DNA of 64,000 nt from Lewinellaceae bacterium (GTDB taxonomy: Bacteria; Bacteroidota; Bacteroidia; Chitinophagales; Saprospiraceae). Made by a program: the position numbers and the translations under genes. The notes beneath the pieces were generated by a model. The model was given only the letters and a program-made list of their open reading frames with translations, had not been told where the DNA came from and did not search any database. The stretch is taken from NCBI GenBank assembly GCA_020636105.1, contig JACJYL010000002.1, positions 1,330,001 through 1,394,000 on the forward strand. The letters are read 5' to 3'. Of the stretch, positions 26,254 through 34,286 are shown one piece after another. How positions within the stretch are numbered: position 1 is the stretch's first letter; each line of letters opens with the position of its first letter.

Positions 26254-27438
26254 TCAAACCCTCCCCAACGCCTGCTCCAAATCCGCAATCAGATCCTCCT
26301 TGTGCTCCAACCCCACCGATATCCGCATATCCCCGAGTGAAATGCCCATGGCTTCAAATTGCTCCGGTTTTAGCTCTTTCAGGTAACTGATGGCCGGAGC
26401 GTAAATAAGACTTTCATGGCCGCCCCAGCTCACGCCGATGCGGAAGATCTCCAGGCTGTTGAAAAAAGCTTTGATTTGCTCCAGGTTTTCGGTCGCCAGC
26501 CGGAATCCCATCAGGCCGGTGAAACCACTCATTTGTTTCAAAGCCAAATCGCGCTGTGGAAAACTTTCCAGGCCCGGGTACCGCACCAAAGCTATTTTGG
26601 GATGATTTTCCAGGAAGGCAGCCACGGCCATAGCGTTTTCCTGGTGCTGGCGCATACGGATCGGGAGGGTTCTCAAACTTCTTAAAACCAGCCAGGCTTC
26701 AAATGGTGCCGTTTTCGCGCCAAGCAGTTCAAATTCTCTGACAAAAATATCCTTGATGTCTTTTTCGCTGCCCATCACACATCCGCCTACGAGGTCGCTG
26801 TGCCCGCCGATGTATTTGGAAATCGAATGGATCTCCAGGTCAATGCCCATTTCCAGCGGCCTTTGGAACATGGGGCTGGCCCAGCTGTTATCAATGGCGG
26901 TTTTGATGCCGTGTTTCTTAGCCAATGCTGCCACGGCCCTGATGTCCTGTAAACTGAATACGGCAGAAGAAGGGCTCTCCAGGTAGATCAACCGGGTATT
27001 GGGGCGGATGGCCTGCTCAAATTCTTCCACCATTTCCCCGCTCACCTGGGTGACTTCTATCCCCATCTTATCCGGCAGATACGTATTTAAAAGATTGTTG
27101 GCAGGACCATAAATATTCTTAATGGTAATGACATGCGCATCTTTTTCCAGACAATGCATCACCACCGCCGAGATCGCAGCCATGCCGGAAGGAAACAATA
27201 AAGCCCGTTCCGCTCCCGAAATCGCAGCCAGTTTTTGCTCCACCATACGCACCGTCGGGTTGTGCCCTCGCGAATAGATCAGGCTGTCCACCCGGTCATC
27301 AAAAGCGGCATCGATGCTTTCCCAGTCCGGATGGGTAAACAGGCTGTTTTGAAAAATGGGCGGCACGACAGCTCCCCGGTAGCGTTCCCGGTCTTCGGCG
27401 TAGTGACTGAGCAGTGTTTCGATATGTTTTTGTTTCAT
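26254..27438 (-). CDS. Trans-sulfuration PLP enzyme (cystathionine lyase / MetC family)
   Basis: 394 residues of the Cys/Met-metabolism PLP family. Features are YSRGHNPT at 55-62 (phosphate and substrate contacts from the partner subunit), SGMAAI at 84-89, Asp183 contacting the PLP ring and Lys208 in SISKYIGGHSD forming the Schiff base. Late glycine-rich motifs SWGGHESL and ISVGLE bind the substrate carboxylate. It most likely cleaves cystathionine (beta-lyase). Gamma-lyase or gamma-synthase activity is not excluded by sequence reading. Upstream on the minus strand TTTG and AAAATTTG spaced by 16 bp make a near-consensus promoter. Confidence 0.9.
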   Translation of the reverse strand: MKQKHIETLLSHYAEDRERYRGAVVPPIFQNSLFTHPDWESIDAAFDDRVDSLIYSRGHNPTVRMVEQKLAAISGAERALLFPSGMAAISAVVMHCLEKDAHVITIKNIYGPANNLLNTYLPDKMGIEVTQVSGEMVEEFEQAIRPNTRLIYLESPSSAVFSLQDIRAVAALAKKHGIKTAIDNSWASPMFQRPLEMGIDLEIHSISKYIGGHSDLVGGCVMGSEKDIKDIFVREFELLGAKTAPFEAWLVLRSLRTLPIRMRQHQENAMAVAAFLENHPKIALVRYPGLESFPQRDLALKQMSGFTGLMGFRLATENLEQIKAFFNSLEIFRIGVSWGGHESLIYAPAISYLKELKPEQFEAMGISLGDMRISVGLEHKEDLIADLEQALGRV

Positions 27439-27558
27439 AATACAAATTTTAAGAAAATCCTTATGTCAAAGTATTCTACATTTGGTGTTAAAGAACAAAT
27501 CAAAAAAAGTTTAACCGCAAGGATCGCTAAGTTACCAACCTAATTATCTCAATTTATC

Positions 27559-29004
27559 TCAATCTCTATCTATCTTTTTCCCCTTTTCATAAAAACAACC
27601 AATCCCCAAAATGGCTATGGTCGGCGCGATGATCAGATTGATGATGGACATCAGGTGCCAGGGCGCATAGGAAGCATACGAAATACCAAGTGCCGTGGTG
27701 GCAAAAATGGTACTCGCTGTCCAGGGCAACGCACTTTCCAGCATGGTGCCATAATCCTCGATGGAGCGGGAAAGCACCTTCCGTTCTATCTTTAGCTCAT
27801 CGTACTTGTGCTTAAAGGCATCCCCAATGATAAAACTGGTGGCGTATTGGTTGGAGGTGAGGGCATTGGTCATGCCGGTGGCCACCAATGAACTCAATAT
27901 TGTTTTGGTTCTCGTATTCGCAAACCCAAAAAGCTTGTGCACCAGCCGAGGCATGGTATCAATGATATCCAGCACTCCGATAAAAACGAAAACAAAAAGG
28001 GCAAAAACGATGGCGTTGATGAGGGCGTACAATCCTCCCCTTTCAAACAGTTCGTGGATGGTAGGAGGCATGGTTTCAGCATAGGGCGTCATATCCATAT
28101 CGAAGCCATGCAAAAGTGTGGTAATCACCTGGTCAAGGGAAAATCCCTGGAAGACCAGCGCCAACACCGCTGCGAGCAGGGAACATCCGATCAAAGTGGG
28201 CAAAGTGGGCCATTTCCGAAAGGAGCCTATCAGCACAAAAACAGGAGGCAGCAGCAACAGCAGGTTAAAATGGAACAATTGTGCTATGTTATCCAAAGTA
28301 GCCTGCACCTCAGGATTGTTTCCGTCTGTCACCAACGGAGGGAAAACCCATCCCATGATCAGAAAAATGGTGGCCGCGAGAATCGCCGACGGCAAGGTGG
28401 TGTACATCATGGAACGGATGTGGTCATAAAGATCCACATCGGTGGCCATGGCCGCCATATTGGTGGTGTCTGACAAGGGAGACAATTTATCCCCAAAAAA
28501 GGCTCCCCCGATAATGGCTCCGGCGGTGATGCCCAAATCCGCATCCTTAGCCACGGCAACACCCAGGACCACCACACCCACCGTCCCGATAGATCCCCAT
28601 GAGGTTCCCGTCAACAGCGAAAAAATGATCAGGATCAAAAAGGCCAGCACATAAATAAAATTGGGGTTGATCCATTTGATGCCATAAAAAATGAGCATGG
28701 GAATGGTGCCCGAAATAATCCATGAACCAATGATCAGACCAATACAAAAGAGGATCAAAATAGCAGGAAAAGCCTTGGCCAGTTTATCGGAAATAGCATT
28801 TTGAATGGTGATCCATGGCACTTTGAGGATCAGCAATTCTCCAATCGCAAAACTGGCGGCCAGCAAAAAGATCATTTCCAGCGGAAGATCACCCTGTCCC
28901 CAAAGCTGGGGACGCAAAACCACTCCGTAAATGATCAAAAACAACAAAAATAAAACGGGTAAAATAGCGGCGGTAAAGCTTACCTGGTGTTTAGTATGCG
29001 GCAT
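27559..29004 (-). CDS. nhaC: NhaC-family Na+/H+ antiporter
   Basis: 481 residues with about 12 membrane helices. Typical NhaC stretches are LTGTSWGSIGTVGVV, the acidic transport motif GAFFGDKLSPLSDTTNMAA and TGMTNALTSNQYATSFIIGDAF. It should exchange cytoplasmic Na+ for protons, or perform the malate/lactate exchange of MleN-type members. Single gene with a divergent methyltransferase upstream. Confidence 0.92.
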   Translation of the reverse strand: MPHTKHQVSFTAAILPVLFLLFLIIYGVVLRPQLWGQGDLPLEMIFLLAASFAIGELLILKVPWITIQNAISDKLAKAFPAILILFCIGLIIGSWIISGTIPMLIFYGIKWINPNFIYVLAFLILIIFSLLTGTSWGSIGTVGVVVLGVAVAKDADLGITAGAIIGGAFFGDKLSPLSDTTNMAAMATDVDLYDHIRSMMYTTLPSAILAATIFLIMGWVFPPLVTDGNNPEVQATLDNIAQLFHFNLLLLLPPVFVLIGSFRKWPTLPTLIGCSLLAAVLALVFQGFSLDQVITTLLHGFDMDMTPYAETMPPTIHELFERGGLYALINAIVFALFVFVFIGVLDIIDTMPRLVHKLFGFANTRTKTILSSLVATGMTNALTSNQYATSFIIGDAFKHKYDELKIERKVLSRSIEDYGTMLESALPWTASTIFATTALGISYASYAPWHLMSIINLIIAPTIAILGIGCFYEKGKKIDRD

Positions 29005-29142
29005 AAGCTGAAGAGGGTTTTAACGGTCAACGGTGTAGGGTTTACGGCTAACGGTATTACTTTCCTGCCAAAATAAAGCATAATTTGAGTTATTTCGTGC
29101 TTTTCGATAAATTTACCTCCTCAATTGCAAAACACTTCATTT

Positions 29143-29850
29143 ATGGACCCTATCTACCATCCCGAATTCATCAAAGTCCTTTTCGACAAGATGAGTGGCT
29201 CATATACCCGTATGAACTACATCACCTCCTTTGGATTCAGTGCCCGGTGGAGAAGGCAAAGCATCAACAGCATTAGTATACAAAAAGGACAAACCGTCGC
29301 CGACCTGATGACGGGCATGGGAGAATGCTGGCCATATATTTTAAAAAAAACAGGAAACAAAGGAAAGATCATTGCCCTCGATTTTTCCGAAGGTATGCTC
29401 AAGCACGCCTACCGCAGAAAGGAAAAGTTTAAAAATTTTAATATTGACATAAAAAAGGCCAATGTTTTTGACAATGACATCCCTGCCCAATCGGTGGATG
29501 CCGTCATTTCGGGCTTTGGCATCAAAACCTTTTCTCCTGACCAGCTCATGGACCTGGCGAAAGAGATCCGGCGCATCCTCAAACCCGGGGGGCAATTTTC
29601 GCTCATCGATGTTTCGGTGCCTGAAACAACCGGCTTAAAAGTGTTTTATATGTTCTATCTCAAAAAGATCATTCCCGTGCTGGGATGGCTCTTCCTCGGC
29701 GATCCCGATAATTACAGCATGCTGGGCATCTACACCGAAAATTTTCAGAATGCCAAAAACGCAAAAGAAATCTTCCGGAAGGCAGGCCTGGAAGTTGAAA
29801 TGACCCGTTATTTTTTCGGCTGCGCCACGGGAATCAAAGGAAATAGCTGA
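29143..29850 (+). CDS. Class I SAM-dependent methyltransferase, UbiE/MenG-like
   Basis: From the ATG at 29143 the protein has about 235 residues; a TTG at 29125 would add six. Motif I is VADLMTGMGECWPYI, motif II IIALDFSEGMLKHA, then VDAVISGFGIKTFS and the post-motif LKPGGQFSLIDVSVPE. The PDQ/LKPGG context and PVLGWLFLGDPDNYSMLG region resemble quinone C-methyltransferases of the UbiE family. The usual GxGxG of motif I is TGMGE here. The substrate could be a menaquinone precursor or another lipid. Confidence 0.85.
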   Translation: MDPIYHPEFIKVLFDKMSGSYTRMNYITSFGFSARWRRQSINSISIQKGQTVADLMTGMGECWPYILKKTGNKGKIIALDFSEGMLKHAYRRKEKFKNFNIDIKKANVFDNDIPAQSVDAVISGFGIKTFSPDQLMDLAKEIRRILKPGGQFSLIDVSVPETTGLKVFYMFYLKKIIPVLGWLFLGDPDNYSMLGIYTENFQNAKNAKEIFRKAGLEVEMTRYFFGCATGIKGNS

Positions 29851-29888
29851 AAGACGGATTCAGCATTAAAAAATCAGCTATGAAATTT

Positions 29889-29971
29889 ACCCGTGACCGA
29901 AAGTATAAAGTCGGGTTTTTATTTTTTAACCGCAATGGACGCGAAGAATACTTTGCGCCCATTGCGGTTAA
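29889..29971. terminator. Two hairpins: U-tailed terminator and AACCGCAATGG palindrome
   Basis: The first stem, CCCGTGAC with GTCGGG followed by TTTTTATTTTTT, is a rho-independent terminator for the methyltransferase. Right after it TTAACCGCAATGG (29926-29938) and CCATTGCGGTTAA (29959-29971) enclose a further GCGAAG/CTTTGC stem with an AATA loop, a long palindrome suited to terminating the convergent gene. AACCGCAA text of this kind recurs at 27511 and 24070. Confidence 0.75.
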
Positions 29972-30066
29972 ATTTTCACGAACAATTCTAATTAAACATT
30001 TCGACAAAATGCTTTCCCCAGAAAGGATGCAACCCATTTAGCATTGTCATTTATCTCCTTTTTCCC

Positions 30067-32136
30067 TTAATAATCCAGCATCTGCCTCATCTGATCCGCC
30101 ACTTTTTTCTTGGAAGGGAACATTGCCATTTCCATCACAGCATTCAACGGAATTGCAGGCACCTCCTCTGCCCCGAAAACCCGAACCGGTGCATCCAGAT
30201 ATTCAAAACACTCGGACTGAATCCTTCCTGCAAGACTTTCCGCAAAGGAATTTCTGGCAATATCCTCGGTAATGACCAGTATTTTTCCATGCTTTTTTGC
30301 TGCAGCAAAAATGGTTTCTTCATCGAGAGGCGCCAGTGTCCTCAGGTCGATGATCTCGATTTGCCCGGGAAAATATTCTGCGCCATTCAGCGACCAGTGT
30401 ACCCCGCGGCCATAGGAAACCACCAAGAGGCTTTCTCCTTTTTCAACACGGGATTTATCGGCTTCCAGCGCAATTCTTGCTTTGCCGAAAGGTATAATAT
30501 AATCCTTTGACGGTTCCACGTTCATAGCAGATTTAGTACCACTTACCTTTGACCAGTATAATCCTTTGTGTTCAAAGATCACCACCGGGTTGGGGTCGAG
30601 CCAGGCGGATTTCATCAATCCCTTCATATCTGCTGCCGTACTTGGGTAGGCGATCTTGATGCCCCGAATATTGGCCACTACGGTTTCCACACTGGAAGAG
30701 TGATAAGGGCCTCCGCTTCCGTAGGCTCCGATGGGCACACGTATGACACAACTCACCGGCCATTTCCCCTGGCTCAGGTAACAGGAACGGCTCACCTCGG
30801 TAAACAACTGGTTGAGTCCCGGCCAGATATAATCGGCAAACTGGACTTCTACGATGGGTTTTAATCCCACGGCAGACATCCCCACGGTACTGCCAATGAT
30901 AAAGGCTTCCTGGATGGGCGTATTAAAAACCCGGTGTTTTCCAAATTTTTGAGAAAGCGTTGCCGCTTCACGAAAAACACCTCCCAGCCGATGCCCCACA
31001 TCCTGTCCGTAAAGCAGGCACTCCGGATGGTCTTCCATTAGTTCTTTGATGGCATGGAGGGCCGCATCCACCATAGGAATAACGGCTTTTCCTTCTTCGG
31101 CTCTTTGTCCTTTTTCTTCAGTAATGGCTCCGGGAGCGAAGGCATGATCATGCAGGGAGGCCGGATCAGGATCTTCCGCATTTTTAGCCTTTTCAAAATC
31201 GGCCGCCACCTTCTTTTCCGCCTTTTTTACCAGGTTTTTTAATTCCTTTTCTGTGACCCCTTCCTCTAACAGCTGGTTCCAAAATAACGGAAAAGGATCC
31301 CGTAACCGGTGTTCTTCCAGGTCGTCGCGATACCATTCCATGCGAACCCCTGAAGTATGGTGGTTGAGCAACGGAACTTTGGCATGGATGAGAAAGGGTC
31401 GTCTTTCTGTACGAATGATATGAAAAACTTCCCGGACCGTTTTATAACATTCAAAGAAATCCGTGCCATCAATACTACGGCTCTCCACCCCATGAAATCC
31501 TTTGATATATTCATCAGCATCCTGGGCACGTGTTTCTGCTGCATTCGCGGAAATGTCCCATCCGTTATCCTGTACCAGGTAGAGGATGGGGAGTTGTTTC
31601 AATGCTGCCATCTGAAAAGCTTCGGCCACTTCCCCTTCTGTTACGGAAGCATCTCCCAGGGAACAAACGACCAGGGGTTTTTCATCTACTAAAGGTGCCA
31701 GGCCTTCCTCTTCCTTGTATTGCATCCCCATCGCTGCCCCGGTAGCCGGGATAGCCTGCATACCTGTGGCGGAAGACTGGTGGGGGATTTTTGGTTTGTC
31801 TTCGCGGCGTAAACTCGGATGGCTGTAATAAGAGCGCCCTCCGGAAAAAGGATCGTCTTTTTTGGCCATCAACTGCAACATCAGCTCGTAGGGTTCCAAT
31901 CCCATTCCAAGCAGCATGGAATCATCCCGGTAGTAAGGCCAGGCGTAATCCTGTGGAAGCAATTGCATCCCCACAGCCAATTGAATGGCCTCATGCCCCC
32001 TTGAAGTAGCATGAACGTATTTGGAGACAAATTTAAAGTGATCTTCATAAAGCTCGGTCATGGCTTTAGCAGTAGCCATAAGCTCAAACGCTTCTAATAA
32101 TATTTTTTTGGACATCTTTGGTTTGGCTGCAATCAT
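30067..32136 (-). CDS. 2-oxoacid dehydrogenase E1, fused alpha and beta subunits
   Basis: 689 residues carrying both E1 halves. The alpha part (1 to about 330) has the thiamine-diphosphate motif from GDASVTEGE at 161 to Asn191. The beta part (about 345-689) has LYGQDVGHRLGGVFREA, QEAFIIGSTVGMSAVGLKPIVE, VRVPIGAYGSGGPYHSSS and the C-terminal transketolase-type domain LLVVSYGRGVHWSLNG. Such fusions in Bacteroidota act on branched-chain or related 2-oxoacids with separate E2 and E3. A start at Met8 (32115) is equally possible. No E2 or E3 is adjacent; the E2 at 51222 is 19 kb away and may or may not be its partner. Confidence 0.92.
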   Translation of the reverse strand: MIAAKPKMSKKILLEAFELMATAKAMTELYEDHFKFVSKYVHATSRGHEAIQLAVGMQLLPQDYAWPYYRDDSMLLGMGLEPYELMLQLMAKKDDPFSGGRSYYSHPSLRREDKPKIPHQSSATGMQAIPATGAAMGMQYKEEEGLAPLVDEKPLVVCSLGDASVTEGEVAEAFQMAALKQLPILYLVQDNGWDISANAAETRAQDADEYIKGFHGVESRSIDGTDFFECYKTVREVFHIIRTERRPFLIHAKVPLLNHHTSGVRMEWYRDDLEEHRLRDPFPLFWNQLLEEGVTEKELKNLVKKAEKKVAADFEKAKNAEDPDPASLHDHAFAPGAITEEKGQRAEEGKAVIPMVDAALHAIKELMEDHPECLLYGQDVGHRLGGVFREAATLSQKFGKHRVFNTPIQEAFIIGSTVGMSAVGLKPIVEVQFADYIWPGLNQLFTEVSRSCYLSQGKWPVSCVIRVPIGAYGSGGPYHSSSVETVVANIRGIKIAYPSTAADMKGLMKSAWLDPNPVVIFEHKGLYWSKVSGTKSAMNVEPSKDYIIPFGKARIALEADKSRVEKGESLLVVSYGRGVHWSLNGAEYFPGQIEIIDLRTLAPLDEETIFAAAKKHGKILVITEDIARNSFAESLAGRIQSECFEYLDAPVRVFGAEEVPAIPLNAVMEMAMFPSKKKVADQMRQMLDY

Positions 32137-32336
32137 GACGATTGAATTTTATTGGTATAGGCTGATTTGGTCTTCCTAAAAAGGGTATTACAGGGGAATT
32201 TCAATACTCAAAAAACGTTGTTTTTACTTGCCATATTTTAAGTAAAATTTTCCAATAAAGCAAGTTTTTTTAACTTAAAACTAAAGGCTCAAAAGAGTCA
32301 AAGTTGATATTTCGAGCACCGGATCAAGCCGAAAGT

Positions 32337-32588
32337 TTAATCCATTGGAGGCTCAGGCAATCGCTCAAGACACTTTACAAAACGAGCGGCATTGAAGGGC
32401 GTTTTGGTCGACAGCACCTTCACCATTTCCGAAGCCACACACTGCGCAATGACCAGTTTGGCATCTTCTTCCGAATACCCTTCTTTCATCAGTCGATCCA
32501 GAGTCTCCCGCGTTTGTGGCGGATCATTTTTCTTCAACTGGACATCTACTGTTTTGATAAAAATTTCTTTGAATAATTTTGGATCCAT
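32337..32588 (-). CDS. Small helical protein, DUF1841-like
   Basis: 83 residues, hydrophilic and helical. The pattern VQLKKNDPPQTRETLDRLMKEGYSEEDAKLVIAQCVASEM matches the short helical signature of DUF1841-type proteins (Q-L-x-x-x-D/N-P-P, then R-L-x-x-x-G-x-x-x-x-x-A). The start codon ATG at 32588 is only 2 bp from a heptamer repeat array, so its promoter must be inside or beyond the array. It may be co-transcribed with the enoyl-CoA hydratase upstream. Function unknown. Confidence 0.75.
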   Translation of the reverse strand: MDPKLFKEIFIKTVDVQLKKNDPPQTRETLDRLMKEGYSEEDAKLVIAQCVASEMVKVLSTKTPFNAARFVKCLERLPEPPMD

Positions 32589-32590
32589 AT

Positions 32591-32709
32591 TGCTGGTTGC
32601 TCGTTACTGGTTGCTGGTTGCTCGTTGCTGGTTGCTCGTTGCTGGTTGCTCGTTGCTGGTTGCTCGTTGCTCGTTACTGGTTGCTCGTTACTGGTTGCTC
32701 GTTGCTGGT
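32591..32709. repeat. 17-unit heptanucleotide array (TGCTGGT/TGCTCGT/TACTGGT)
   Basis: Seventeen contiguous 7-bp units, each TGCTGGT, TGCTCGT or TACTGGT, fill the space between the enoyl-CoA hydratase gene and the small gene downstream. Variation is limited to units drawn from three forms, which points to slippage and unit exchange. Two reverse-complement arrays of the same family occur at 39437 and 41899. It has the properties of short tandemly repeated repetitive (STRR) sequences. Confidence 0.92.
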
Positions 32710-32737
32710 GAATCAGCAATAATAATGGCTCTGACCA

Positions 32738-33508
32738 TTAGGCATTTTTAAATTCAGAGATCGCGTTTACCGTATAATCCGACAACACCAGGTGTCCGCT
32801 CATTTCAGCCCTTTTCTCCAGCAATACATCCCAGTGGTCGGCTTCTTCCCAGAAGGCCTTTTTGAGTAATCGCATCGCTTCGGGATTGCTCGCGGCCAGT
32901 TTACCCGCAAGGCGATCGATATAATCGTCCATATAAGTTACCTCATCAAACAGTTCATCAAAAAGGCCTTTATTTTTGGCCCATTTGGCTGTTTTCCATT
33001 CCGTGGCATTGATGGCTAATAAAGTCATGGCCGCTTTACCCATTTTGCGTTCTACTGCAGGCCCCACAACAAAGGGGCCGATCCCTACCGCCAGTTCGCT
33101 CAGTTTAATTGAAGCATATTTAGTAGCCATACAATAATCCATCGCTGCGGCTAATCCTACTCCTCCGCCAACCGCTTTTCCATGTACTCTTCCAATGATA
33201 AATTTAGGGCATTTGCGCATCGAATTGATGAGGTTGGCAAACCCCATGAAAAACTTTTTGCCGGTCTCGAAATCCTTGATGGAGATCAGTTCGTCAAAAC
33301 TGGCCCCGGCACAAAAAGTGCGCTCCCCGTCACTTTTAATAACAATGACTTTGATTTCAGGATTTTCTCCCGCTTCAGTGATGGCCTCTGCAAATTTTTT
33401 GAGTAAAAGTCCCGGCAAAGAATTGTGTGCCGGATGCGAAAAGGTTATTGTTGCAACACCTCGTGCATCAATGGTTGTATCGATTGATCCTAATTCGGTT
33501 TTATTCAT
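32738..33508 (-). CDS. Enoyl-CoA hydratase/isomerase family protein
   Basis: 256 residues of the crotonase fold. The oxyanion-hole elements FCAGASFDEL and GRVHGKAVGGGVGLAAAMDYCMA are intact, and the SELAVGIGPFVVGP segment corresponds to the active-site loop with its Glu. It should act on a CoA thioester, hydrating an enoyl-CoA or a methylglutaconyl-CoA in leucine breakdown. The exact substrate is open. The second catalytic Glu seen in mitochondrial hydratases is not obvious, which favours a specialised member. Confidence 0.85.
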   Translation of the reverse strand: MNKTELGSIDTTIDARGVATITFSHPAHNSLPGLLLKKFAEAITEAGENPEIKVIVIKSDGERTFCAGASFDELISIKDFETGKKFFMGFANLINSMRKCPKFIIGRVHGKAVGGGVGLAAAMDYCMATKYASIKLSELAVGIGPFVVGPAVERKMGKAAMTLLAINATEWKTAKWAKNKGLFDELFDEVTYMDDYIDRLAGKLAASNPEAMRLLKKAFWEEADHWDVLLEKRAEMSGHLVLSDYTVNAISEFKNA

Positions 33509-33753
33509 GCTTTAAGAGAATTTTTTATCGCCTCAACCGATTTAACTCAATGGATTAAGAAGAAAAATCAGCATGTTGCATTTGTGAGCAAAGATAATTT
33601 TTTTTACCCTGGTTTACCAATTAAATGGAGGATATCTTTCGGGCAATCTATTAGAACATTGAGTATCTTAACTTGGGAATATATTCTTTACAGTGATGAA
33701 AATTAATAAAACAGGAATAAACTAAATGCCGGGGCGAATTGTCCAAAAACACT

Positions 33754-33761
33754 TACTTTTG
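33754..33761 (+). promoter_or_regulatory. Candidate -7 promoter element TACTTTTG
   Basis: TACTTTTG matches TAnnTTTG and lies 19 bp before the ATG at 33781, giving a very short leader. The nearest TTG upstream is too close for a standard -33 element. The rest of the divergent gap 33509-33738 shows nothing else I recognise. Confidence 0.45.
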
Positions 33762-33780
33762 GGAAAATATTAGCACAAAT

Positions 33781-34080
33781 ATGTACATCCTGCTCATCAC
33801 CATTGTCATCGGCCTGTTCATCGCTATGCTGTTTCTGAATGTTTACTTCAGGATCAAAGTGCTGAAGTCCTATAAAAAACTCGTGCAAAACAATGTAGAG
33901 TTTAGCGCCAAACATTTATTCAACAAAAAACGGATGGCAGAAGAGATCTTCCCACGCTACCCGCATATGAAAGAGGAGATTGAAACATTCACCAATCACA
34001 TTCAGTATTCCATCAGGATGGCCAGCGTGCTCATTGCGCTGATCACTGCATTTGGCGCAATTTTGATGTACTACCGTTGA
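33781..34080 (+). CDS. Small two-helix membrane protein of unknown function
   Basis: From the ATG at 33781 the product has 99 residues; an in-frame TTG at 33739 would place the promoter element inside the gene. It has an N-terminal membrane helix (ILLITIVIGLFIAMLFLNVYF), a basic amphipathic middle (KVLKSYKKLVQNN, then KKRMAEEIFPRYPHM) and a C-terminal helix (MASVLIALITAFGAILMYY). I do not recognise a family. Neighbours give no hint. Confidence 0.7.
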   Translation: MYILLITIVIGLFIAMLFLNVYFRIKVLKSYKKLVQNNVEFSAKHLFNKKRMAEEIFPRYPHMKEEIETFTNHIQYSIRMASVLIALITAFGAILMYYR

Positions 34081-34105
34081 AACTAAATTTTCGATCCTCG
34101 GAACA

Positions 34106-34244
34106 CCTTGAATGCAGGGATGGAGATTGAAGGAGATTGAGGAAGATTGAAGGAGATTGGAACAATTTGAAACCCTCCCGACCTACGATACGGGAACCTG
34201 TCCTCTGCATTTAATGCAGGGATGTCGCTACGCTCCATTTGAAC
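34106..34244. repeat. Dispersed intergenic repeat, copy A
   Basis: Text such as GGAGATTGAAGGAGATTGAG, CTCCCGACCTAC and GGATGTCGCTACGCTCCA recurs in the opposite orientation at 48844-48935 with similar order. The copy here carries an extra ATTTAATGCAGGGATG segment. It is non-coding and lies between convergent genes. Confidence 0.7.
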
Positions 34245-34286
34245 AATTCGAACCACTGAACTGCCCCCCTAAAAACGGTTCAAAAA

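Noticed and set aside
32392..32751. Open frame with LLVAR/LLVAG repeats on the plus strand
   Set aside because: The repeating peptide is just the translation of the heptamer array; the first part is antisense to the small helical gene.
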